From Timema cristinae (Eukaryota > Arthropoda > Insecta > Phasmatodea > Timematidae), in the NCBI GenBank assembly GCA_039000515.1, contig JBCFYV010000012.1, positions 124,030,605 through 124,094,604 of the forward strand: 64,000 nucleotides of DNA, read 5' to 3'. Below, one piece after another: positions 54,881 to 64,000 of this stretch (the first letter of the stretch is position 1; each line of letters starts with the position of its first letter). The notes below the pieces were generated by a model that saw only the letters and a list, made by a program, of their open reading frames with translations, was not told the origin of the DNA and did not search any database. Made by a program: the position numbers and the translations under genes.

Positions 54881-55158
54881 CTTTACTTAGCTTTGATCTC
54901 CTTCACAGACAAAAAGTATTTTATTAAAAATAATATAATATAAGTTTTAAAATATCATGGTATTCTTTCCTGCAGATGAAGGGTTTTTTTAATACGTAAG
55001 ATTATTTCTATAGACTCCAACATTGTTGACCTTTTGTCATTTATTTCATCCTTGCTCTAACACAAGTTGAGCAAATTCTCTGAGGTTCTTGTCCCATAAT
55101 TTAAATATTTTATAAAACATAGGTCAAACAACCTAAAGATCAAATGCAAATTATATTA

Positions 55159-56212
55159 ATAATACTTAGCACCCTGTCTTACTGCCTGTTCGGGTTATAC
55201 ACTTGAGTACTAATTACTATAAGGACCGGTCTTATGACTCCTGGATAATATTAATCTGGCAGATAAATATTTCTATCTGGTCGATAAGTTAAAAGTGCGT
55301 CTTATGATTGCCAGATAGCATTTGTCTGCTAGATAAAATGTATTTATCCATCACATTTTTATCGGGAGGTTTAAGTAGGCCTACCTGAAACTTTTATCTG
55401 GAAGTTAAAATAGTTGTTGCCATTGTAGCGTGTTGTTTTTAATGAGGTTTCGCCAATCAGAATGTGTTTTTAGGTTAAAATCTTAGTTCAAGTGTTTAGT
55501 AAGCACAGGCCCAGGTTCTAACTATATAAAAGTTAGAACATTTAATTCACACTTTTATATAAACTGACAAGCTATTTGTAGAGTTATATTTATATAAGAA
55601 GAAATTATCAAAATTTGAGTTCAATAAATGAAATTTTGTAAGCGTTATACCCAACTTTTGACCACATTTTAGCAGACACCGAAATTAGTACTTGCAAGAC
55701 ATCTTAGCTTCTGCACCCACGTGACACCATCTGTTAACTCGCACTCGTTTAGCCGCCTTTATTTAACAAATGTTGAGCGTTGTAGTCACTTTCCATGTAG
55801 TAGCGGTAGCAGCAGGGCTTAGACGTATGTGCGCACCAGTATAAACAGTACCAACCTTGCGTTTTCTGCATAAAAATATATTTATCCTTCAGATAGCTAT
55901 CTGGCATATAAATTCAGGTCATAATACACGTGAAACATTAAAGTGTCTGATAACCTTTAACTGGTCGCTAACTTTAACCTCCGATAGCAATATTTATTCA
56001 GTAGTCATAAGACTGGCTTTAATGGGCTAGGAATTGGTAAGGTTAAGTATAGAGGAAGTAAACCCGCATTTGCGTGGAGGGAGAGTGGGAAACTATTTAG
56101 GGAAAACCACCCCCAGTTCACCTGAGTGAGACTTGAACCCCGATCTCCCTGTCCTCGGCAGTCCAGCTCAACACGAAACTTGCGTGTTAGCTAACTACGC
56201 CACCGGGCTGGG
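55159..56212 (-). mobile_element. SINE with 14-bp target duplication, split by a DNA transposon
   Basis: TGCAAATTATATTA occurs at 55145-55158 and 56213-56226, flanking a minus-strand SINE of the same type as 36871-37130. The tail part is 55159-55222, the body and head 56020-56212 (GCATTTGCGTGGAGGGAGAG). The interruption is the element at 55223-56019. Confidence 0.93.
55223..56019. mobile_element. Non-autonomous DNA transposon, 797 bp, nested in a SINE
   Basis: Imperfect terminal inverted repeats: left GGACCGGTCTTATGACTCCT, right reads AAGCCAGTCTTATGACTACT on the reverse strand. Subterminal sequences with AGATAG/CTATCT motifs also mirror each other. A TAA at 55220-55222 and 56020-56022 is a probable 3-bp target duplication, as in PIF/Harbinger elements. 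No transposase frame inside. Confidence 0.82.
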
Positions 56213-56524
56213 TGCAAATTATATTAGATCGACCAATTGTGCAAATGGCCTTATTTATAATTGTAACATAATATATATTATGGTAATTGTTTTCAATTAT
56301 CAGCTTGTTATACACTTAGAAAATAAGGAGGAGTCGGGGAATTTTGTGTGTCAGGGACTTTTAAAAAGAAACACAAATTTACTTATATTTGGAACTTTCA
56401 AATATTATATATATTTGCATCCAATGTCCATTTCCTGTGTTTATCCTTGGCAGTATTTGTTCCTTTTATATATTCCTATCCATGTGTCCTCTCAACCTTA
56501 ACCATTTTCCTTTCCCCCCCTCTT

Positions 56525-56800
56525 TCAGGAAGTTGTGTTGCCTGTTCCACACTCCCCCTGATGAGCTCCGATACAATGAAACCTAGGTCGGAGGATTGGG
56601 AGGTGACGATTTATTTTCTTTAAGGGGCAATCATTACCTCTATGTCCAGTGACAGCAGTGTAAAGTGTGAACTGTGTTCTTCTTATTGTAACAGGAATAT
56701 TATGTTTGTCCCTTTTTATATTTCTATCCACCTTTCCTGTAACTTCTTCTTTATAACAAAACGTGCCCCAAAAACATAAAAAACTGTTTTCCTTAAAGAA
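56525..56800 (+). mobile_element. Unclassified dispersed repeat, copy 3
   Basis: Begins GGAAGTTGTGTTGCCTGTTC, contains TGATGAGCTCCGATACAATG, CAGTGACAGCAGTGTAAAGT and a pyrimidine-rich end. Reference copy for this family in the window. Confidence 0.8.
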
Positions 56801-57434
56801 GTAAAACATAATAAAAACAATATTTGTAGACTTGCTCATAAAATAATGAGGAAATGCATATTTTGTAGTATGGAAAATCTGGAAAATTCAAGGTACTTGT
56901 TTCAAATTGTAAAAAAAGTTGATAAACTTTTAAGTAAGTATTAATCAACTTCATATAACCATTTGCCAAAAATAAATTGGGAGTGAGAAGTAAAATATAA
57001 AATGAACTACCATCTTAACCCAAAGCTAAGACCCGGTATATAAGACAACCCCCCAAAAATTATCTATATGTGTAGAGAAATGCACACAATAGACTTGACG
57101 ATCTACATTATCGTCAATCATTTAGGAATTAAGTCACAATGAACCCATAATATTTAACACATTTTAGGAATCAATATATTTTATTAAAATAAAGAAATCA
57201 CATTTGTGTTAGAATCCTGTCATTGTCTGATATCAAGCGTGAGCATTCAGCAGCTGAAAGCTTGACCTTGAAACACCGAGTTGACAAACTACTACTAACA
57301 AACAAACTTTGCTAGAAAATTGAATATGAGACAACATATTATAATTTTGAGGAAAACAATCCTCTTATATTCAGACATAGGGACAAAGAAAGCTGCTTGG
57401 CGAACTAGTGCTCGAAAGTTTGTTGTGTTGGCAG
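56801..57434 (+). other. Intron sequence before the broken CNH exon
   Basis: AT-rich, unassigned. The acceptor TGTTGGCAG at 57434 has a weak pyrimidine tract. Confidence 0.4.
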
Positions 57435-57586
57435 CAAGTGGAGAGCGCAAATGTTGGATCAATGTGGGGGACCTACAAGAGCAGTATTATAAATAGTGTC
57501 TGAGCGCATAAGTCTGGTCATAGCGCTCAAGGGCATATTGATCTAGTGGGCGAAAGACCTTACACAGGATTGCAGGCCTTCAAATA
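57435..57586 (+). CDS. msn: msn CNH exon, broken by indels (ends approximate)
   Basis: This position must supply the CNH segment between RTDG and SFGDLAHRP, about 58 residues in relatives. Clear pieces appear in different frames: QVER after the acceptor at 57434, WINVGDLQ from 57455, then GAGCGCATAAG (matching ERIK), LVIALK at 57514-57531, TGGGCGAAAGACC (matching WAPKP) and GCCTTCAAA near the end. Stops (TAG, TGA) fall between them. The exon is about 150 nt against an expected 174, so the net change is deletion. A GTAAGT donor lies at 57587. The adjacent repeat array has the same dense small deletions, so sequence error is likelier than real loss, but a damaged allele cannot be excluded. Confidence 0.82.
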
Positions 57587-57604
57587 GTAAGTAACCGCAT
57601 CTGT

Positions 57605-58897
57605 TGCTGGTCAGGTAAGGAATTACCTTGAACCATCCCTCCGTTCCTGAGGAGACAATTATCCTTCCTATCCACTCCTGTTGCTAGATCAGGTAAACTA
57701 CGCCTCCTTCCTGGTGCTTAGATCAGGATAAATTACCTTCCTTCCTCTGTTGCTAGATCAGGATAAATTACCTTCCTTCCCTCTGTTGCTAGATCAGGGG
57801 ATAAATTACCTTCCTTCCTCTGTTGCTAGATCAGGGATAAATTACCTTCCTTCCCTCCTGTTGCTAGATCATGGATAAATTACCTTCCTTCCCTCCTGTT
57901 GCTAGATCAGGATAAATTTACCTTCCTTCCTCCTGTTGCTAGATCAGGGATAATTACCTTCCTTCCCTCCTGTGCTAGATCAGGATAAATACCTCTTCCT
58001 CTGTTGCTAGATCAGGGATAAATTACCATCCTTCCCTCTGTTGCTAGATCAGGTAAATTACCTTTCTTCCTCCTGTTGCTAGACAGATATTAGTTTGTCC
58101 CTTTATAGTTTACCTATCCTTCCCTCCTGTTCTAATCAGGATAAATTACTTCCTTCCCTCAGTTGCTAGATCAAGGATAAATTTACCTTCCTTCCCTCTG
58201 TTGCTAGATCAGGATAAATTACCTTCCTTCCTCCTGTTGCTAGATCAGGATAAACTTACCTTCCTTCCCTTCCTGTTGCTAGATCAGAGGATAAACTACC
58301 TTCTTCCCTCTGTTGCTAGATCAGGATAAACACCTTCCTTCCCTCTGTTGCTAGATCAGCGATAAACTCCCTTCCTTCCTCGTTTGCTAGATCAAGGATA
58401 AATTACACTTCTTCCTGTGTTGCTGATCATGGATAAATTACCTTCCTTCTCCTGTTTGCTGAGATCAGGGATAAATTACCTTCCTTCCCTCCTGTTGCTA
58501 GATCATGGATAAATTACCTCTTTTTTAACATTACCTTCCTTCCCTCGTGTTGTGGATCAGGGATAAATTATCTTCCTTCCTCCTGTTGCTAGATCAGGAA
58601 TAAACTACCTTCCTTCCTTCTGTGCTAGATCAGGGATAATTACCTTCCTTCCCTCCTGTTGCTAGATCAGGGATAAATTACCTTCTTTCCCCTCCTGTTG
58701 CTAGATCAGGGATAAATTACCTTCCTTCCCTCCTGTTGCTAGATCAGGGATAAATTACCTTCCTTCCCTCCTGTTGCTAGATCAGGGATAAATTACCTTC
58801 CTTCCCTCCTGTTGCTAGATCAGGGATAAATTACCTTCCTTCCCTCCTGTTGCTAGATCAGGGATAAACTACCTTCCTTCCCTCCTGTTGCTAGATC
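57605..58897. repeat. 38-bp minisatellite, about 33 copies, indel-rich
   Basis: Unit CCCTCCTGTTGCTAGATCAG then GGATAAATTACCTTCCTT. It starts within about 20 bp of the donor of the exon ending near 57586. The first 30 or so units are full of small deletions and a few insertions; the last six (58680-58890) are clean. Confidence 0.95.
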
Positions 58898-59565
58898 CAC
58901 AACACACATTATGTTACAAATCAAATTGTTTAGTTTGAGATGTCATCGTTCTGATTGTTCAATTTTAACCTCTATTCTTGCATTAAATTCAAATGAACGT
59001 ATACTCTGTTTTCTTTTTAACAGATATGGGTCGAAACCTATATTTCTCAAGTTCTTGAATTTTTAAAAATGTTGTATTCAATACTAAGAAAATACTATAT
59101 TTACAACATAAATTCAACATTTGAGATTATGACTTTTGGAAATAGGTCAGTCATTATTTGGTGAAATCGAGCTAGGTTGGTGTACAAATATGTGCGATAT
59201 TTGCCAGCACACAAGAGTGTGTTTTCCTGATGAAAGCCAAGCGATCACATTTATCGATAACACTTGTCGTCTCTTTTGAACGTTACATCAACAAGCAATC
59301 TAAAGCCAATCACACACTTGATATAATATACATTTTACAAATTTTCAGTAAATTGTTTCTATAATAAATTTTATATTTCATGTAATGAAGTTTGTGAGGA
59401 GCATGTTAGCTATCACAAGGAGAAATAGGATTAGGAATGAAGTTATCCAGGAAGGAGTAGGGGTACTTGAGATAGTATAGGAAGCAAGGGTGAAAATTGA
59501 TTAATCATATTTGACATCCTTAACAATGGTGTATCTGTTGTGAGAGACTGATTAATTTATTCCAG
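58898..59565 (+). other. Intron sequence with LINE fragment
   Basis: 59385-59510 reads MKFVRSMLAITRRNRIRNEV then IQEGVGVLEIV before a stop, matching the LINE segment that precedes the 62-bp unit elsewhere; no array is present here. The upstream part is unassigned. Confidence 0.65.
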
Positions 59566-59715
59566 TCATTTGGTGACCTGGCTCACCGACCTCTACTTGT
59601 CGACCTCACCGTGGAGGAGGGAACAAGACTAAAGGTCATCTATGGGTCAGCCGACGGGTTCCACGCAGTCGACCTGGACTCTGCTTCTGTCTACGACATC
59701 TACTTGCCAAAACAT
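59566..59715 (+). CDS. msn: msn exon: CNH domain
   Basis: Fifty codons, phase 0 to 0: [20 protein letters not shown], then [20 protein letters not shown] and [10 protein letters not shown]. Strong family match. Acceptor TATTCCAG ends at 59565; donor GTGAGA at 59716. Confidence 0.97.
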
Positions 59716-59819
59716 GTGAGAGTTTGTGCCTGACTACATCGCTGTGTGCCCAATACCTGGGTTCTATCCCCTCTTTATCAACTTCACCAGAAATCCAATT
59801 AAATATTTTTTGTAGACAT

Positions 59820-59975
59820 GCAGCGTGAATGGGAAAATTAGAAACAAGTTCAGGGTATTGACTGGCAAAACTAATGGAAAGAAACCATTGGGAAGACTTA
59901 GGTGCAGATGGGAGGATAACATTAGAATGGACCTTAAACATATAGGTGTAATGAGGTGGACTGGGTAGAACTAGC
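59820..59975 (+). mobile_element. LINE 3' remnant (GKxPLGRxRCRWEDNI type)
   Basis: Reads NGKIRNKFRVLTGKTNGKKP then LGRLRCRWEDNIRMDLKHIG, ending MRWTG before a stop. This PLGRxRxRWEDNIxMDL tail is common after RT in arthropod non-LTR elements and differs from the LINE tail at 7651. Confidence 0.8.
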
Positions 59976-59980
59976 TCAAC

Positions 59981-60050
59981 TGATCTTGTGATTGTTTGCC
60001 CTTCACCCACAGAGCAAGTGCCCCTGTAGTGATCTTGTGATTGTTTGCCC
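59981..60050 (+). repeat. 21-bp duplication in front of an acceptor
   Basis: TGATCTTGTGATTGTTTGCC plus C occurs at 59981-60001 and 60030-60050. The first copy is followed by TTCACCCACAG, a possible decoy acceptor that would shift the frame; the second precedes the real acceptor at 60055. Confidence 0.9.
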
Positions 60051-60055
60051 GCCAG

Positions 60056-60166
60056 ACGCAGGGCCCCATCTCCCCACACTGCATTGTGCCGCTGCCCAAC
60101 TCCAACGGAATGCAGCTACTGTTGTGTTACGACAATGAGGGTGTCTACGTCAACACCTATGGCAAG
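60056..60166 (+). CDS. msn: msn exon: CNH domain
   Basis: Thirty-seven codons, phase 0 to 0: [20 protein letters not shown], then [17 protein letters not shown]. Acceptor CCGCCAG ends at 60055, donor GTAACG at 60167. A 21-bp stretch just before the acceptor is duplicated 49 bp upstream. Confidence 0.97.
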
Positions 60167-60539
60167 GTAACGTCCAACAAACACCCTTGTCTTCTTCGTA
60201 TCTTCACAAATTTGAATAGTAATTTGTAATGCACATAAAATCTCAGGATGGCATTAATTGAACATAAGCCTAGTATTTTTATTGGCAAAGCCTTGTAACT
60301 GTTCAGGCCGGAATTTCCCGTGGAGTTTAGTCGAAGGTGACATTTATTTCATCGTAAAGGGAAAGTTTCAATTGCAGATAGGGTGGACAGGTTTGTAAGG
60401 AATGCTGCGTCGCAAGATCGAACTGGACAGCTTGGTAGCCGCAGCAGCTCATACAATATACTGTGTTCGTGACAAGGTCCAATACTAGCCTGTCATCTTA
60501 CAGTCCGGTGTGAAGATAATGTGTGCAATGTGTGCGCAG

Positions 60540-60728
60540 GTGTCCAAGAATATTGTCCTGCAGTGGGGCGAGATGCCCACGAGCGTGGCATACATTGGTA
60601 CGGGACAGATTATGGGCTGGGGGAATAAGGCCATTGAGATCCGGTCGGTGGAGACGGGACACCTGGATGGAGTCTTTATGCACAAGAAGTCGCAGAAACT
60701 CAAGTTCTTGTGCGAGAGAAACGACAAG
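60540..60728 (+). CDS. msn: msn exon: CNH domain
   Basis: Sixty-three codons, phase 0 to 0: [40 protein letters not shown], then [20 protein letters not shown] and NDK. The most conserved CNH exon of the family. Acceptor GTGCGCAG ends at 60539, donor GTTGGT at 60729. Confidence 0.98.
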
Positions 60729-60784
60729 GTTGGTGCCACTAGCCTTGAATGTTGGTAATGTTGGTAATGCTGGTATTGCTGGTA

Positions 60785-60955
60785 TTGCTGCAGAACACCT
60801 AGGTCAGGGGATTGGGCGATAACAATCAAGTTTTCTTCAAGAGGCAACCCTTACCTCTTTGTCCACTGGCAGCAGTGTCAAGTGTGAACTGTGTTCTTCT
60901 TTTGACTGTAAAAGTCGTGTTGTTTTTTTTGTTGTTTTTATATGTTTATTGCACA
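60785..60955 (+). mobile_element. Unclassified dispersed repeat, truncated copy 4
   Basis: ACACCTAGGTCAGGGGATTG, CCACTGGCAGCAGTGTCAAG and GTGTTCTTCTTTTGACTGTA match copies at 16605, 51250 and 56525. It starts about 55 bp after a donor site. Confidence 0.78.
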
Positions 60956-61246
60956 TATATAACATTATAATAAACTTGAATAATTTAATATTAAACTATA
61001 CGTTGCTTTTTTTTACATTAAGGTGGAGACATAAGTATTTGATGAAAGATTGAATTTAAGGAATAAAATAAGCTTGATAGGTAACGTGAAGAAACATTGG
61101 TGGTCACAGGACCTTTGATAAGATGTCGCCGGTCCTCGGCCACTTCCCGTATCCTCACCTGGGAAGGGTTGTCTCTCGGGGTGTAGTCCAGGGTAACGCA
61201 CGTCCATATCGCAGAGAGGAGTCAAGAGGGCATTGTTTGCTTGCAG

Positions 61247-61330
61247 GTGTTCTTCTCGTCAGCAAAGAGTGGCTCCTCCTGTCAGATATACTTTATGACC
61301 CTCAACAAGCCAGGGATGGCCAACTGGTGA
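61247..61330 (+). CDS. msn: msn terminal coding exon
   Basis: Encodes VFFSSAKSGSSCQIYFMTLN, then KPGMANW and TGA (61328-61330). The C-terminal tryptophan and FMTLN are characteristic of the family. Acceptor CTTGCAG ends at 61246. This fixes the end of the reading frame. Confidence 0.98.
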   Translation: MFFSSAKSGSSCQIYFMTLNKPGMANW

Positions 61331-62960
61331 TGTCGAGTGCGGCTCTACCCGCCCGTCTCACCCCTGTAACACCGCCACTATCCTCAGTTTGTGGTAAAAC
61401 AAATGCACATAGGATGACAGTTTTCTTTTAAATCATCTAAAAGCTATTTAATGCCCGTTTCAATTCACTGGGACAACCGCTGTTGATGCTCGCTGCTAAA
61501 CATAAATACTGCCCCATTTTACTGATCTTGTTACATTTGCCCCATCATCACGATCTGCGACACTCGTTGCTCAATGAATTGAAGTGCATTGTTCAAAACC
61601 GTGACTGACTTAATGGTGTGACTGCGCCGTGTTTGTAAGTGCAGATGGTGCTGCCAGATCTGGCGTTACGAGGGATTGCCATATTAAAGTTGATGTGAGC
61701 ATAACCGAATTGTAGGTGCAATCAAAAAAAAAAGTCTTGTCACAAACATTTTATAAAATAGTCTCTAAAAACATAAATTCAAGCTTAAAAAAAGTAATTA
61801 AAATATTATCTTTGGATCCATTTGTTTTTACTGTGAAGTTTTGTTATCTTCACACTTTTATCAATGTTTAAAATTTTTTTTAACTGTATAATATTGTTTT
61901 TAAATGTTTTGCCGACTTCTGAATTGGTTTGTTTTATTTTAGTGTTCTCTACGCCCTGTTTATAGAGAAAAAAAGTGTTTGGAAAATGATTTTATACACA
62001 CAATTAATTTGTTCCAAAACTAAATTTTTTATGATTGAGTTTTATAAAAGTATTGTGTAATTTGATTCAAGGACATGTTTTGTAAACTTATTAACACTGT
62101 TGATTATTTAAACTTGTATGTACTATTTTGGTAATAATTCCCGGGGTTTATTTTTAAGAGTTACATCTGTATAAGATGTATTTGTATTGAACGGGTTGTA
62201 GCCCCAACAAGAGCATTTGCCATCCCAGTGGGTAGTTTTCTTTCAATGCATGGAAAGTGTTGTGGGATTTTTAGTTTGTCTGTTAATCACTTTTACGAAT
62301 GTTAATAGTATATTTTATTGTATTATACTTTGTTTTTCTAATATTTTTTATCTATTTGTAATACTTTATTTAAATATCTTTCTTGTGTGTAATTATTTCT
62401 TCAACGACGATAAATGATTTTTTTTTACATAATTGTATAACTATATAGATAGATAAATAGCTATATTATTCAGATTTCATTCTATCAAATAATATTATCA
62501 TACCACCATTTTGTAGTTTAGTCCAACTTTTTGACAAATGTGAAAGTTTATATAATAGATTTTTTATGAGCTCGTGTGAGAGTGTGGCTGTTTTTTTACC
62601 TGCATGCATGTGACAGGGAAGGACCGCGGAGACGCAGCGCAACCAATCAAAACCTTGGATTTCTTAGAGCTCTGCTTATTGGTGGGCACAACCAGACCCC
62701 AGGCCATTAATTTAACACATATTTGTTACAGTTATCAAGCGATAGGGTAAGACGGGAAACAACGAGTAGTGGACTGGGACCAAGACGAACTGTGAGCTTA
62801 TTTGGTCCGACGATGGAGGTCTACCTTCTGGGTCGGGGGTTGGAAGGAATAGGAAACAAGGGGTAGATTCAGGGGCACTAAACAAATTCTTGGGGCTTCT
62901 TGTTAGAAGAGGTTACTTTAGTGCAAGTAACACACAGAAAACTGTTGAGTAGCTCTTGGT
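61331..62960 (+). other. msn 3' UTR and downstream sequence
   Basis: AT-rich sequence with no coding signal follows the stop. Possible polyadenylation hexamers are ATTAAA at 61683-61688 and at 61797-61802; no AATAAA was seen close to the stop. The true transcript end cannot be placed from sequence alone. From about 62600 the base composition shifts to a more mixed, unassigned stretch before a tandem array. Confidence 0.45.
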
Positions 62961-63678
62961 GTTATCGTGTCAGACACCTTAAACTGACTACTGACTTGTA
63001 TCCCTTGGTAGGATTATCGTGTCAGACACCTTAAACTGACTACTGACTTGTATCCCTTGGTAGGATTATCGTGTCAGACACCTTAAACTGACTACTGACT
63101 TGTATCCCTTGGTAGGATTATCGTGTCAGACACCTTAAACTGACTACTGACTTGTATCCATTGGTAGGATTATCGTGTCAGACACCTTAAACTGACTACT
63201 GACTTGTATCTCTTGGTAGGATTATCGTGTCAGACACCTTAAACTGACTACTGACTTGTATCCCTTGGTAGGATTATCGTGTCAGACACCTTAAACTGAC
63301 TACTGACTTGTATCCCTAGGTAGGATTATCGTGTCAGACACCTTAAACTGACTACTGACTTGTATCTCTTGGTAGGATTATCGTGTCAGACACCTTAAAC
63401 TGACTACTGACTTGTATCCCTTGGTAGGATTATCGTGTCAGACACCTTAAACTGACTACTGACTTGTATCCCTTGGTAGGATTATCATGTCAGACACCTT
63501 AAACTGACTACTGACTTGTATCCCTTGGTAGGATTATCGTGTCAGACACCTTAAACTGACTACTGACTTGTATCCCTTGGTAGGATTATCATGTCAGACA
63601 CCTTAAACTGACTACTGACTTGTATCTCTTGGTAGGATTATCGTGTCAGACACCTTAAACTGACTACTGACTTGTATC
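62961..63678. repeat. 52-bp minisatellite, about 14 copies
   Basis: Unit GGATTATCGTGTCAGACACC then TTAAACTGACTACTGACTTG and TATCCCTTGGTA. Nearly identical copies, with single-base variants only. Confidence 0.97.
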
Positions 63679-64000
63679 CCACTGATCTGACTTGCCATTC
63701 TTTCCCTTTCCAACTCGTAAAAACAGCGGATCACTTTACTAAATGATGGGAAACATCTGAAGAACAAATAATAAACACAAAACATTCCAAAGTTAGCTTA
63801 CAATATTAAATCTATGATATAAAGTTTAGAGTTCGAACAACAATTAACTGAATGCATGGATGCCAACATTTGGATATTTTTTTATATTATATTCCTATTT
63901 CATCTTAGTCTAGAATGAGTCACTATCATCATCATCAACAACTGTTTCCAGCCTGTGACCGGTTCGAATCAGTAAAATATCTTCATCTTCCTTTCTTCTC
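63679..64000. other. Downstream flank, unassigned
   Basis: AT-rich. The end (TATCATCATCATCAACAACT, then GTTTCCAGCC) looks like the start of another dispersed repeat that leaves the window. Confidence 0.3.

Noticed and set aside
60013..60055. Upstream acceptor CACCCACAG for the exon at 60056
   Set aside because: Using it would add 43 nt and shift the frame of the highly conserved CNH exon.

Overview
This window is animal nuclear DNA, most likely from an insect with a large, repeat-rich genome. Almost all recognisable coding sequence belongs to one plus-strand gene, the GCK-IV/MAP4K kinase misshapen (msn; vertebrate relatives TNIK, MINK1 and MAP4K4). The encoded peptides look closer to the fly form (for example [27 protein letters not shown]) than to vertebrate ones. 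I cannot fix the insect order; intron size and repeat load would suit a hemipteran, but that is a guess.

Gene layout: the promoter and the first exons (P-loop) lie upstream of the window. I place 22 coding exons: 661-717, 4288-4413, 5941-5989, 6378-6530, 10005-10286, 10375-10533 (kinase domain); 11138-11398, 11537-11709, 14758-14778, 20770-20993, 23523-23569, 24199-24287, 28701-29420, 38079-38189, 38643-38699 (linker rich in Pro, acidic and Arg residues); 53032-53254, 53662-53873, 57435-57586, 59566-59715, 60056-60166, 60540-60728, 61247-61330 (C-terminal CNH domain and stop). All have GT and AG ends and every junction is phase-compatible, except that the exon at 57435-57586 is broken by several small indels. 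Without that exon the window encodes 1165 residues plus the stop.

The introns are unusual. About 19 separate tandem arrays (units of about 23 to 117 bp) occupy roughly 20 kb, near 31% of the window. One whole 3.6-kb intron (718-4287) is a 117-bp satellite whose unit carries a copy of the intron's own 3' splice site. Two unit types, 37 bp and 62 bp, are pieces of the C-terminal reverse-transcriptase coding region of LINE-like elements that expanded in place; the 62-bp expansion is present in three separate element copies.

Other mobile DNA: tRNA-derived SINEs with at least three different heads but a shared 3' tail; a SINE with a 14-bp target duplication that was later split by a 797-bp inverted-repeat transposon; a 2.1-kb hAT remnant inserted in another SINE; a decayed minus-strand LINE with endonuclease and RT parts (47.9-50.3 kb); a foldback element; and a repeat family with at least four copies that I could not classify. 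Some arrays, and the broken CNH exon, contain dense small deletions that look like unpolished long-read sequence. No bacterial genes, CRISPR arrays or intact tRNA genes were seen.
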